From Pontiellaceae bacterium B12219 (GTDB taxonomy: Bacteria > Verrucomicrobiota > Kiritimatiellia > Kiritimatiellales > Pontiellaceae): a stretch of DNA of 64,000 nucleotides. The translations under genes were made by a program, and so were the position numbers. Below the pieces are notes generated by a model. The model ran no database searches, was not told the DNA's origin, and was given only the letters and a program-made list of their open reading frames with translations. Shown here one piece after another: positions 35,687 through 43,844 of this stretch; within the stretch, counting starts at the first letter, position 1, and every line of letters begins with the position of its first letter. The stretch covers positions 1 through 64,000 of the forward strand of contig JARNMJ010000014.1 in assembly GCA_029432795.1 (NCBI GenBank), read 5' to 3'.

Positions 35687-35701
35687 TTCCAATCCCTGGA
35701 A
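35687..35701. repeat. 15-bp dispersed palindrome, copy 11
   Basis: TTCCAATCCCTGGAA, one of three intergenic copies, between the membrane protein gene and mnmA. Identical 15-mer to 55096. Confidence 0.72.
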
Positions 35702-35833
35702 ATGGAGCGGTGCTGACTTCAGCGCCTTTCGCTCGAACGGGCAGTCATCCAGGCCAGTTGCATAAGCTGAAGAAAAGCACTGAATCTGAAACTTAAAGTT
35801 ACAGAAATTCAAGTAATCTGAATACCCGCTGGC

Positions 35834-36916
35834 TCAGGGCACTTCGTTGATCCAGCCGCCACCGAGCACTTCGCCTTCTTTATAGAAAACGGCCGCCTGA
35901 CCGGGCGTCAGCGCAAACTGAGGCTCTTCAAAGTGAACGGTGGCCTTCCGATCATTGGAAACTTTAACGGAAGCCTGCGCACCGTTACTGCGGTAGCGCG
36001 GGCGCACTTCACAAACCAGATCGCCTTCGGGCGGCTTTCCGGCAATCCAGTGGATGTCGTCCAAAGTGCACTCGGATTTCATCACCCCGGGGCGAGGCGC
36101 AACTTCGACCACATTATTTTCCGTATCCAAACGCTTCACATACATGCGTTCGCCAAGTGCAATGCCAAGTTTACCGCGCTGTCCGACGGTGAAACGATGC
36201 AGCCCTTCATGTGTACCGACCACATTGCCATGCTGATCATGAATTTCGCCCTTTTGGATCACGCCCGGATCACGCTGTTCCACGAAGTCGGCCAATTTGC
36301 CTTCTTCAATAAAACAAAGGTCCTGACTGTCGCCACGCGAAACAATGGGAAGCCCGCGTCCTTTTGAGTAGGCCTTCACCTCCGGCTTTTCGATTCCGGC
36401 CAGCGGAAACAACAGCAGCGCCAATTGTTTCTGGCTGAGCCGATGCAGAAAATAGGATTGATCCTTATTGGGGTCTTTAGCCGCAAGCAGGTGAAACATT
36501 CCCTCATCGTCTTTGGTAACCCGGGCGTAGTGTCCTGTGGCCACAAAGTCGCAGTTCAACTGCAGGGCACGATCGACCAGAAATCCGAATTTTACAAAGG
36601 AGTTGCAGTAAATGCAGGGCGAAGGCGTACGCCCTTCGGCATAGGCTTCCACAAAGGGATTCACAATTTTATCTGTGAAGATTTCCTGCGCATTTACCAC
36701 ATAGTGGCGGATATCGAGATGGTCGCAAACACGACGCGCGCGGTCGACATCCTCCAGCGAGCAGCAGCGTGAACCATCTTTCCACATATGTGCGGTGAGG
36801 CCGATTACTTCATAGCCTTCATCCACGAGCATAGCGGCGGCGGCAGAACTGTCTGCTCCCCCGCTCATTCCGACGGCAACGCGGCCTTTTGTACTGATTT
36901 GGTCTGAATTGGACAT
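35834..36916 (-). CDS. mnmA: tRNA-specific 2-thiouridylase
   Basis: 360 residues. ATP pyrophosphatase P-loop GMSGGADSSAAA near the N-terminus; catalytic cysteines in SPCIYCNSFVKFG and SQDLCFIEEG; C-terminal beta domains with HDQHGNVVGTHEGLHRFTVGQRGKLGIA. It thiolates U34 of tRNA-Lys/Glu/Gln using ATP and a persulfide donor. Length and motifs are standard. Isolated, no operon partner. A G-variant dispersed palindrome encodes SNDRK near the C-terminus. Confidence 0.96.
   Translation of the reverse strand: MSNSDQISTKGRVAVGMSGGADSSAAAAMLVDEGYEVIGLTAHMWKDGSRCCSLEDVDRARRVCDHLDIRHYVVNAQEIFTDKIVNPFVEAYAEGRTPSPCIYCNSFVKFGFLVDRALQLNCDFVATGHYARVTKDDEGMFHLLAAKDPNKDQSYFLHRLSQKQLALLLFPLAGIEKPEVKAYSKGRGLPIVSRGDSQDLCFIEEGKLADFVEQRDPGVIQKGEIHDQHGNVVGTHEGLHRFTVGQRGKLGIALGERMYVKRLDTENNVVEVAPRPGVMKSECTLDDIHWIAGKPPEGDLVCEVRPRYRSNGAQASVKVSNDRKATVHFEEPQFALTPGQAAVFYKEGEVLGGGWINEVP
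35946..35960. repeat. 15-bp dispersed palindrome, copy 12 (G variant)
   Basis: TTCCGATCATTGGAA in mnmA; frame gives SNDRK, the same pentapeptide as the copy in dnaX. Confidence 0.6.
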
Positions 36917-37045
36917 CCGCGGAAGATAAACAGACTCCTTCCTGATGGCAAGTTATGCGTACGGGTTAATTTTTATTGAACGTTCTTACGAAACTTCAGT
37001 CAATTCCCTACTCAACGACGGCATTTATAACCGGCGGCAAACTTA

Positions 37046-37064
37046 TCTAGTATTTTTTACTAGA
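37046..37064. promoter_or_regulatory. Inverted repeat upstream of ribbon-helix-helix gene
   Basis: TCTAGTA and TACTAGA separated by TTTTT; perfect 7-bp arms, 60 bp before the start codon. A candidate autoregulatory operator for the small DNA-binding protein that follows. Confidence 0.5.
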
Positions 37065-37123
37065 CGGGACCCAGACGATTCATTACAACCACAAGAACTT
37101 TAATAAACAACGAGGTATATTAC

Positions 37124-37306
37124 ATGGCAACAAATCCTATTGGTAAAAACACAAAAACTATCGGAATCAACATGTCTAAGGAAATGGCGGACGAGCTTGA
37201 AAAGCGTGCCGATTCGATGCATCTTTCAACCAGCAAATACTGCAAAGTCATTCTGACGGAATGGCTGTCATCCGGCAAAAAACTTACATTGCAGGAAAAA
37301 AAATAA
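37124..37306 (+). CDS. Small ribbon-helix-helix DNA-binding protein
   Basis: 60 residues. TKTIGINMSKEMADELEKRADSMHLSTSKYCKVILTEWL fits the ribbon-helix-helix fold (one beta strand, then two helices) of CopG/Arc-type regulators. GAGG lies 9 nt before the ATG. No toxin or plasmid gene adjoins it, so it is probably a stand-alone regulator. Upstream is an inverted repeat that may be its own operator; a terminator follows directly. Confidence 0.75.
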   Translation: MATNPIGKNTKTIGINMSKEMADELEKRADSMHLSTSKYCKVILTEWLSSGKKLTLQEKK

Positions 37307-37341
37307 GTCTCACCTTTCGCTTAACAGCGGGTTGACTGCAT

Positions 37342-37373
37342 CAGGGTTCCGTTTTGGAACCCTGTGTTTTTTT
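37342..37373 (+). terminator. Rho-independent terminator
   Basis: Stem CAGGGTTCC / GGAACCCTG with loop GTTTT, then a T-run. Confidence 0.92.
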
Positions 37374-37425
37374 CTGAATGTGTAAATACCGCTTATAAAC
37401 CTCATAAAAAACGACGGTTTATCCT

Positions 37426-37454
37426 TTGACATACCTCAAGGTTAGCGTTAAGTT
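37426..37454 (+). promoter_or_regulatory. Probable sigma-70 promoter of small basic protein gene
   Basis: TTGACA (37426-37431) with 17 bp to TAAGTT-like -10 near 37449; ~45 nt before the start codon. Confidence 0.45.
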
Positions 37455-37494
37455 CCGCGTTCAATTTTTAGAAATCAACGACGGAGAGTTTAAT

Positions 37495-37650
37495 ATGTCC
37501 ATGCACACCAGTCTTAAAGGCGCGGCCAAGATCCGCACTAAACGCAACGTAATGAAGCGCTTTGAGCGCGTCGACGCCCTGAAAAAAGAAGGTCGTTGGA
37601 AAGATGGCGATCGTGCACACGGTCTGCCGAAAACCAAACCCGAAGAATAA
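37495..37650 (+). CDS. Small basic protein, Verrucomicrobia/Chlamydiae family
   Basis: 51 residues, MSMHTSLKGAAKIRTKRNVM and onward, ending HGLPKTKPEE. It matches the TIGR04137-type small basic protein of the PVC superphylum, whose signature is KR(N/S)V.KRFER...LKKEGRW.(E/D)GD...GLPK. Function is unproven; ribosome association has been suggested by family naming. The start at 37495 has ACGGAGAG ~9 nt upstream, and a longer in-frame extension upstream would overlap the promoter. It is a useful taxonomic marker. Terminator follows. Confidence 0.9.
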   Translation: MSMHTSLKGAAKIRTKRNVMKRFERVDALKKEGRWKDGDRAHGLPKTKPEE

Positions 37651-37671
37651 ACCGGTTTTTCAGCCTTTATC

Positions 37672-37707
37672 AAAGCACTCCAGGCCAGGCCGGGGGTGCT
37701 TTTTTTA
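37672..37707 (+). terminator. Rho-independent terminator
   Basis: AAGCACTCC ... GGGGTGCTT stem around a GGCC-rich loop, followed by TTTTTTTATT. Confidence 0.85.
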
Positions 37708-37714
37708 TTAAATC

Positions 37715-38458
37715 ATGTCTGACACAACTTCCATCCGACTTCAGAAATATCTGGCCGACTGCGGTCAGGGCTCCCGCCGTTTTTGTGAAACGCTGATTAC
37801 GGCCGGCCGGGTAAAAGTCGACCATAAAATCGTTACAGCGCTTGGAACCCGGGTAGACCCCTCGAAACAAAAGGTGGAGTGCAACGGCAAGATTCTCACA
37901 AAAGAACCCAGTGTGACACTGCTGCTGAACAAACCGCCAAAAGTCATCTGCACCTCAGACGACCCGCAGGGGCGTCCAACGGTGCTTGACCTTCTCGATG
38001 ATCTGCCGGAACGCGTCTATACTGTCGGCCGACTCGACTTCATGAGTGAAGGACTGATCATGGTCACCAACGACGGTGATCTGGCGCATTCCCTGATGCA
38101 TCCGAAATATCATGTCGAGAAGGTGTATAAGGTTTGGATCGACAGCCCGCTCGGTCATCATCAACGGCCCAAAATGATGCGCGGCATTCCAAATAAAGGC
38201 GAAACCCTGCGGGTGCTGGATATTGACGAAGGTCGCCACACGAAACAGGGCGTTGAATATACCATCACACTGGGCGAAGGCAAAAACCGCCACATTCGCC
38301 GCCTGATGGAACACTTTGAAAAGAAGGTATTCCGTCTAAAACGCATCGCCATAGGCCCGTTGCGAATTGACGATCTGAAACCGGGCGAATGGCGCAGAGC
38401 CAAACCGGCGGAACTCAAATTATTGCGCAAATCAATATCCGCAGCCAAAGGCGAATAA
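37715..38458 (+). CDS. rRNA pseudouridine synthase, RsuA/RluB family
   Basis: 247 residues. N-terminal S4 RNA-binding domain (IRLQKYLADCGQGSRRFCETLI...GRVKVD), then the pseudouridine synthase core with catalytic Asp in GRLDFMSEGLIMVTNDGDLAH, and KQGVEYTITLGEGKNRHIRR. It most resembles RluB/RluE-type enzymes that modify 23S rRNA; the exact target position cannot be told from sequence. The ATG is only a few bases after the preceding terminator T-run, and the ribosome binding site is poor. Confidence 0.9.
   Translation: MSDTTSIRLQKYLADCGQGSRRFCETLITAGRVKVDHKIVTALGTRVDPSKQKVECNGKILTKEPSVTLLLNKPPKVICTSDDPQGRPTVLDLLDDLPERVYTVGRLDFMSEGLIMVTNDGDLAHSLMHPKYHVEKVYKVWIDSPLGHHQRPKMMRGIPNKGETLRVLDIDEGRHTKQGVEYTITLGEGKNRHIRRLMEHFEKKVFRLKRIAIGPLRIDDLKPGEWRRAKPAELKLLRKSISAAKGE
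37833..37847. repeat. Near-match to the dispersed palindrome
   Basis: TTACAGCGCTTGGAA in the pseudouridine synthase gene; one arm base differs. Confidence 0.3.
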
Positions 38459-38473
38459 ATTCGCGCGTTGCCT

Positions 38474-38502
38474 CTTGACTAAAGCCCGCAAAATATTACC
38501 TT
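38474..38502 (+). promoter_or_regulatory. Possible promoter of the met operon
   Basis: TTGACT (38474-38479) is followed by an AT-rich stretch with a weak -10 (TACCTT) at about 16 bp spacing, ~20 nt before the riboswitch. Confidence 0.35.
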
Positions 38503-38520
38503 ATTTCTAATATTTACTGC

Positions 38521-38640
38521 ATGTAGAGCGGCGTGAGGGAACTGGCCCGGTGATCGCCCGGCAACCTGAAAAGATTAAGGTGCCAAGGCCAGGCTTTGCA
38601 GCGCAAAGTAACGATGTGTTCCCAGTTTTATGGGAAAAAA
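38521..38640 (+). promoter_or_regulatory. SAM-I/SAM-IV-class riboswitch
   Basis: The core GAGGGAACTGGCCC, GCCCGGCAACC and AAGGTGCCAAGGCC are hallmarks of the SAM-I clan aptamer: the kink-turn/P2 strand, junction and P3-P4 region. GAGCGGCGTGAGGGAACTGG is closer to the SAM-IV/SAM-I-IV-variant style than to the Firmicute S-box. A downstream hairpin TTCCCA...TGGGAA (about 38619-38634) could be part of the expression platform, although it is followed by A rather than T residues. It lies ~155 nt before metY and should repress the methionine genes when S-adenosylmethionine is abundant. Confidence 0.88.
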
Positions 38641-38796
38641 AATCGATGTCTTTCCTCAAAGTATCCCCCTGTCGCCTGGAATTAGCCACTGGATTGGTGG
38701 GTGGATGGATAAATGGATCGTTGGCCATGGATATGACCCAACCGAATATTCCATAAATCCGGCATCCTTTAATCCCTTTAAAATAAGGAAAGACTG

Positions 38797-40062
38797 ATGA
38801 GCAAACTGGAAACAACATGCCTGCACGCCGGATACGAAACCGTTGAAGGCACCACGAATTCACAAGCTGTTCCGCTGTATCGGACCGCGGCCTATCGCTT
38901 TAACAGCACCGAACACGCCGCCAACCTTTTTGGTCTGAAAGAGCTCGGCAATATCTACACCCGACTGATGAATCCGACCACCGATATTCTGGAGCAGCGG
39001 GTGGCTGCCCTCGAAGGCGGCGCGGCTGCACTCGGCGTGGCCTCCGGAACAAGTGCCATTTTCTACAGTATCATCAACCTCGCAAAATCGGGCGATGAAA
39101 TTGTCTCCGCCAACAATCTCTATGGCGGAACCTACACCATGTTTAACGACATTCTTCCGGGCATGGGCATCACCGTTCGTTTTGTTGATCCAATGGATCC
39201 GAAAAACTTTGAAGCGGCCATCAACGAAAATACAAAAGCGGTTTTCTGTGAAACCATCGGAAACCCGGCCCTCGAGTTGGTCGACCTCCGGGCCATTGCC
39301 GATATAGCCCATACAAACGGACTTCCGCTGATTGTGGACTCCACCTTCACCACACCGGTTTTGCTGCGCCCGATTGAACACGGCGCGGATATTGTGGTGC
39401 ACTCCCTGACGAAATGGATGGGCGGACACGGCACGGCTATCGGCGGCATCGTTGTGGACTCCGGTAAATTTGACTGGACCACCGGCAAGCATCCCCTGCT
39501 CTCTGAACCGGATCCGAGCTATCATGACATTCGTTATGCAACCGATCTCGGCGATCTGGCCCCCCTCGCCTACATTCTGCGAATGCGCCTCGTTCCGCTG
39601 CGCAACCTGGGCGCGGCCATTGCTCCGGACAATTCCTGGATGATCCTGCAAGGCATCGAAACGCTGGCCCTGCGCATGGAGCGCCATTCCCAAAACGGAC
39701 TGGCCGCTGCAGAGCATCTTAAAAAATCCGATAAAGTTGAATGGGTTAAATATGCCGGTTTCGATGAAAAAGCTTCCACCTATCTGCCTGATGGAGCCGG
39801 CGGCATGCTGGTCTTTGAAATCAAAGGCGGCGAAGAAGCTGGACGTAAATTCATTGAGTCGTTGGAGCTCTTCTCGCATCTGGCCAATGTCGGCGACACA
39901 CGCAGCCTGGCCATTCATCCGGCCAGCACCACGCACTCGCAGCTGACCGCAGAGCAGCAGGCGGCCGGCGGCATTACGCCCGGCCTGATTCGCCTGTCCA
40001 TCGGCATCGAGAATATCGATGATATTCTGGCCGATATCGATCAGGCACTCGCAAAGGCCTAA
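38797..40062 (+). CDS. metY: O-acetylhomoserine sulfhydrylase
   Basis: 421 residues, PLP-dependent Cys/Met metabolism family. TCLHAGYETVEG start, SGTSAIFYSIINLAKSGDEIV, and VDSTFTTP. The Schiff-base lysine is K206 in VHSLTKWMGGHG. The long insertion around SEPDPSYHDIRY is typical of O-acetylhomoserine aminocarboxypropyltransferase rather than MetB. It makes homocysteine (or methionine) from O-acetylhomoserine and sulfide. AAGGAAAG precedes the ATG. First gene after the SAM riboswitch, followed by metX. Confidence 0.95.
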   Translation: MSKLETTCLHAGYETVEGTTNSQAVPLYRTAAYRFNSTEHAANLFGLKELGNIYTRLMNPTTDILEQRVAALEGGAAALGVASGTSAIFYSIINLAKSGDEIVSANNLYGGTYTMFNDILPGMGITVRFVDPMDPKNFEAAINENTKAVFCETIGNPALELVDLRAIADIAHTNGLPLIVDSTFTTPVLLRPIEHGADIVVHSLTKWMGGHGTAIGGIVVDSGKFDWTTGKHPLLSEPDPSYHDIRYATDLGDLAPLAYILRMRLVPLRNLGAAIAPDNSWMILQGIETLALRMERHSQNGLAAAEHLKKSDKVEWVKYAGFDEKASTYLPDGAGGMLVFEIKGGEEAGRKFIESLELFSHLANVGDTRSLAIHPASTTHSQLTAEQQAAGGITPGLIRLSIGIENIDDILADIDQALAKA

Positions 40063-40112
40063 AGCACCACGGGTCATCCCGGAAACGGGGTGGCCCTTTT
40101 TTTAAGGACATA

Positions 40113-41255
40113 ATGGAAGTACGAACACAGTTTTTCACCTACGGCGAAGATACGGAATCCCGCCTCCTGCTTCACGACGGACAAGACTTCGGCCCGATCA
40201 CATTGGCCTACGAAACCTTCGGAACACTCAACGAAAAAAAAGACAATGCGATTCTCGTGTTCCATGCGCTCTCGGGCTCGCAGCACGTTTGCGGGTTTAA
40301 CCCCGAAGTTCCAGGGGTTGGAAACCGGTGGAATACGGAATGCCAGACCGGATGGTGGAATGATTTTGTCGGCCCCGGAAAAAGCATCGATACGAATCGG
40401 TTTTTCATCATCTGCATCAACTATCTCGGCGGGTGCTACGGCACCACCGGTCCTTCTTCCATCAATCCGGAAACCGGCAAAGAATACGGCGGCGATTTTC
40501 CTCAGATTACCCTGGGGGACATTGTCGATTCCCAGCTCCCGCTTTTCGATGAACTGGGCATCAACACCTTCCACGCCGTCATCGGCTCATCGCTCGGCGG
40601 TATGATGGCGCTGAATTTTTCGGCGCGCTATCCCGAGCGGGTCCGGCGCGTCATTCCGGTCGCCACCGGACTGGAATCCACCACCCTCACGCGCGCGCAC
40701 AATCTGGAACAGATTCTTTCGATTGAAAATGATCCGAATTTTAATAACGGGCATTATTACGACGGCCCCGCCCCCCTGCGCGGACTGGCACTGGCGCGCA
40801 TGATTTCGCATAAAACCTTCGTTTCGCTTCAGGCCATGGAGGCCCGCATGACGGATAAATGCGAACAGGAACAGGACGAGTTTTCCTGGTATAAAATCCG
40901 TACACCGCTCGAATCGTATATTCTGCATCAGGGCCGTAAATTCCTGCGCCGTTTTGATGCCAATACCTACCTTTATCTCGTGGCCGGCTGGACCAACTTT
41001 AATCTGGCCCGGGACATGGGCTGCAAGGAGTACACCGAAGTATTCTCCCAGTGCGGCCATCAAAAATATCTGATTTTCAGCATCGATTCCGACTGCTGTT
41101 TTTATCCGGAAGAACAGGAGTTCCTGCGGGACCGCCTCATCGACGCCGGATTAGAGGTTGAATATATTTCTGTTTCTTCAGATAAAGGTCATGATTCATT
41201 TTTACTGGAACCCGAACTGTATTCCTCACCCATTAAAAAGATGCTTGAACAATGA
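40113..41255 (+). CDS. metX: Homoserine O-acetyltransferase
   Basis: 380 residues, alpha/beta hydrolase fold. Nucleophile S160 in IGSSLGGMMALNFSARYPERV, substrate motifs NYLGGCYGTTGPSSINP and FWxxxx-type helices, catalytic Asp in DSDCCFYP and His in GHDSFLLE. It activates homoserine for metY, directly upstream (50-bp gap), and overlaps yaaA by 4 bp. The dispersed palindrome at 40309 encodes VPGVG. Confidence 0.95.
   Translation: MEVRTQFFTYGEDTESRLLLHDGQDFGPITLAYETFGTLNEKKDNAILVFHALSGSQHVCGFNPEVPGVGNRWNTECQTGWWNDFVGPGKSIDTNRFFIICINYLGGCYGTTGPSSINPETGKEYGGDFPQITLGDIVDSQLPLFDELGINTFHAVIGSSLGGMMALNFSARYPERVRRVIPVATGLESTTLTRAHNLEQILSIENDPNFNNGHYYDGPAPLRGLALARMISHKTFVSLQAMEARMTDKCEQEQDEFSWYKIRTPLESYILHQGRKFLRRFDANTYLYLVAGWTNFNLARDMGCKEYTEVFSQCGHQKYLIFSIDSDCCFYPEEQEFLRDRLIDAGLEVEYISVSSDKGHDSFLLEPELYSSPIKKMLEQ
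40309..40323. repeat. 15-bp dispersed palindrome, copy 13
   Basis: TTCCAGGGGTTGGAA in metX; frame gives VPGVG. Confidence 0.72.
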
Positions 41256-42010
41256 TTACTGTATTATCCCCCTCCAAAAGTATGGATATGGAACGCGCCA
41301 AGGTGAACGATTTCACCGAGCCCGCCTTTCTTGACCAATCGCAGAAACTGGTTTCCAAAGCCCGGAAATTTTCCAAAGCCCAGCTGATGGATTTTATGGC
41401 GATCAGTGAAAACCTGGCGGAACTGAATCAACAGCGTTTCAAAGATTGGCAACCGCCTTTCTCCCTCGACAATGCAAAGCAGGCTGCGCTTGCATTTACC
41501 GGCGATGTGTACGACGGATTAGATGCCACCACTCTGAAAAAAGCCGACCTGAATTTTGCCCAGAATCACCTGCGTATTTTGTCCGGTCTTTACGGGTTGC
41601 TGAAACCGCTCGATTTAATTCAGCCCTATCGTCTGGAAATGGGCCGTCCGCTCGAAACGCGCGGCGCAAAAAACCTCTATGAATTCTGGAGGGCAACGGT
41701 GACGGAAGAGCTGAACGCAACACCGGGCGATCTTTTGGTTAATCTGGCCTCCAATGAATATTTTAAAGCCATCGATAAAAAAGCGCTGAATAAACAGATC
41801 GTTTCTCCCGTCTTCAAAGACGAGAAAAACGGCACCTTTAAAATCATCAGTTTCTTTGCCAAAAAAGCGCGCGGATCCATGGCCCGGTTTATCATCGAAA
41901 ATCGGGTGAAAAATGCTGACGGCCTGCTGGAATTTTCTGAAAACGGATATGCCTATAATGCGGAGTTGTCAAAACCGGCATCACCGGTTTTCACACGCCC
42001 CGAAGCTTAG
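41252..42010 (+). CDS. yaaA: YaaA-family peroxide-stress / DNA-binding protein
   Basis: 252 residues. MITVLSPSKSMDME start, FTGDVYDGLDA, LRILSGLYGLLKPLDLIQPYRLEMG and FFAKKARGSMARFIIENRV are diagnostic of YaaA (DUF328). In E. coli it limits intracellular iron during peroxide stress, and the family has a DNA-binding fold. The ATGA overlap with metX puts it in the met operon. It converges with the symporter gene, the two stops overlapping by 4 bp. Confidence 0.92.
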   Translation: MITVLSPSKSMDMERAKVNDFTEPAFLDQSQKLVSKARKFSKAQLMDFMAISENLAELNQQRFKDWQPPFSLDNAKQAALAFTGDVYDGLDATTLKKADLNFAQNHLRILSGLYGLLKPLDLIQPYRLEMGRPLETRGAKNLYEFWRATVTEELNATPGDLLVNLASNEYFKAIDKKALNKQIVSPVFKDEKNGTFKIISFFAKKARGSMARFIIENRVKNADGLLEFSENGYAYNAELSKPASPVFTRPEA

Positions 42011-43434
42011 TCCGCAACAGCAGGCTCGCCGGATTTTCCAGCCATTGGAAACCAGCGGGCAAGAAACAATACGGCCAGTCCGGCAAGAATCCCCGGCATT
42101 CCTTCGTAGAGCGCATTCTGCCAACCGGCCATGCGCCAGGCCATCGCACCGCTTAAACCAACGATGACCGCGGCAATGGATGCCACCCGCCCCGGCCGGC
42201 CTCCAAAGCATTTGTAAAGCAGCAGCGGAGCAAAGGCACTGGCCAATCCGGACCAGGCCATAATCACCAAACTGAATACGCTCTGTTTATTAAATAACGC
42301 CCAAAGCAGTGCACCCACCGTAATCAGACCGGTGCCCAGTTTCAGAAGCCGCGTGTTTTCAATCGTATTGGGAAGCAGGTCGTGCGTCAGTGCCGAGGAA
42401 CAACTCAGCACGAGCGAATCGGCGGTCGACATCGTGGCCGCAAACACCCCCGCCAGAATCAGGCCGACTAAAAACGGCGGTAATACTTTCAACGCCATCA
42501 TCGGCAAGGCGAGTTCGGAATCAAATGTTCCAGGATCTGGAAGATAAATCCGGGAAAGCAATCCCACGCAGGTTGCCATGATATAGAACGCGATAAACCA
42601 GACGTAGTACCAGGCCTTTGCATGGTTCATTTTTTTGGTGTCGTTGAGCGTCATAAACCGCACCATAATGTGCGGTTGCCCAATCACCGAGAGTCCGGCA
42701 AATCCCCAGCCGACGGCAAAGAGTATGCCTCCGGCAATTCCGGGCACGACCAGATCTTTCGGCATCAGACTCATGAAGCCTTCAACCTTATTCATTTCGG
42801 CAAGGGCGGCGCCGACTCCGCCCAGCGACTGCGTGGCTGCAACAAGCAAGGTGCCCATTGCCAAAACCATCACAATCGATTGCGCGGCATCGGTCCAGAT
42901 GGAGGCCCGGATTCCACCGGCCAGACAATAGGCCAACACGAGTAAGGCCCCGATCACAGCACCCGCCCAATTCGGCCAACCGAAAAGCACCTGCAGCGCT
43001 TTACTGCCGGCCACCAGCTGCGCGCTGGCATAGGCCAGCAGAAACAGCAGCGTGATGAGTGCGATGAGGCGTTGCAGCAGCGGGCTTTCGCCGCCATGCC
43101 ACCCGCTCAGCACCCCGGCATAGCTCACCTCTCCGGTCATACCGGTGCGTTTCCTGAGTTTGGAATGCACCAGCGTTGAAGCCAGAAAATCGCCGGCAAT
43201 CCACCCGATCATTAACCAAATGGAAGCAAGTCCGGTGACATAGGTGTAGCCGATCACCCCGATAAACATATAGCCGCTGTTGTTGGTGGCCACAGCGGAG
43301 AGCCCAACAAGCGAAGGCGGAATGGAACTGCTCGCCAGATAGTAATCTTTTTTTGTTCCCCGGCTTTTCATGACCGAGCTCAGCCCGATCAGTGTGAACA
43401 GGCCGAGAAACAGCAGGAACCCGAAAACCATCAT
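42007..43434 (-). CDS. Sodium:solute symporter of the ectoine operon
   Basis: 475 residues, about 13 transmembrane helices, SSS family. KSRGTKKDYYLASSSIPPSLVGLSAVATNNSGYMFIG near the N-terminus and ADSLVLSCSSALTHDLLP (helix 8 sodium-site region) are typical of PutP-like carriers. Two bp after ectC in a tight operon, so probably a Na+-coupled importer of ectoine or another compatible solute such as proline (inference). Two dispersed palindromes fall in the gene: LPDPG in a loop and FPMAG at the C-terminus. Confidence 0.88.
   Translation of the reverse strand: MMVFGFLLFLGLFTLIGLSSVMKSRGTKKDYYLASSSIPPSLVGLSAVATNNSGYMFIGVIGYTYVTGLASIWLMIGWIAGDFLASTLVHSKLRKRTGMTGEVSYAGVLSGWHGGESPLLQRLIALITLLFLLAYASAQLVAGSKALQVLFGWPNWAGAVIGALLVLAYCLAGGIRASIWTDAAQSIVMVLAMGTLLVAATQSLGGVGAALAEMNKVEGFMSLMPKDLVVPGIAGGILFAVGWGFAGLSVIGQPHIMVRFMTLNDTKKMNHAKAWYYVWFIAFYIMATCVGLLSRIYLPDPGTFDSELALPMMALKVLPPFLVGLILAGVFAATMSTADSLVLSCSSALTHDLLPNTIENTRLLKLGTGLITVGALLWALFNKQSVFSLVIMAWSGLASAFAPLLLYKCFGGRPGRVASIAAVIVGLSGAMAWRMAGWQNALYEGMPGILAGLAVLFLARWFPMAGKSGEPAVAD
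42036..42050. repeat. 15-bp dispersed palindrome, copy 14
   Basis: TTCCAGCCATTGGAA in the symporter gene; frame gives FPMAG. Identical 15-mer to the one over the ahcY start codon. Confidence 0.72.
42528..42542. repeat. 15-bp dispersed palindrome, copy 15
   Basis: TTCCAGGATCTGGAA in the symporter gene; frame gives LPDPG in an extramembrane loop. Confidence 0.72.
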
Positions 43435-43436
43435 GC

Positions 43437-43844
43437 CTAACGGTCTTTCACAGATTCGGCTTCAAGGTTGTAAGACCCGTCGGGATTATGCACCTCTTTA
43501 CCATGCAGCGGCGGATTGAACACACAGGCCATTTTCATTTCATCAAAGGCGCGCAGCATATGCTCGTCGTTTTGATCCAGGTTATAGAGTGTGCCCGGCG
43601 TGATTGGATATTTTTTCCCATCACGAAGCGTTTCCACCTCACCGCGTCCGGAAATGCAATAGACGGACTCCAGATGTCGTTTGTAGTGAAGTTTGAAGTC
43701 GGCCCCTTTGTAAATGGTGGTGATATGGAATGAATAACCCATTTGGTCGTCTTTAAGAAGCAGGCGGGTACTTTCCCAGTTTCCATCCGGAGATACGATA
43801 CGACGGTCCGTTTTCTCGGCATCCTGTAATTGGCGCACAATCAT
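43437..43844 (-). CDS. ectC: L-ectoine synthase
   Basis: 135 residues, cupin fold. [50 protein letters not shown], and [14 protein letters not shown] carry the metal and substrate residues of EctC. It cyclises N-gamma-acetyl-diaminobutyrate to ectoine. Its ATG overlaps the ectB stop (ATGA). Confidence 0.96.
   Translation of the reverse strand: MIVRQLQDAEKTDRRIVSPDGNWESTRLLLKDDQMGYSFHITTIYKGADFKLHYKRHLESVYCISGRGEVETLRDGKKYPITPGTLYNLDQNDEHMLRAFDEMKMACVFNPPLHGKEVHNPDGSYNLEAESVKDR

Noticed and set aside
35552-35812. 86-codon minus-strand frame between the small membrane protein gene and mnmA
   Set aside because: Overlaps a real gene on the other strand, has no ribosome site, and gains length from a dispersed palindrome reading as FQGLE.
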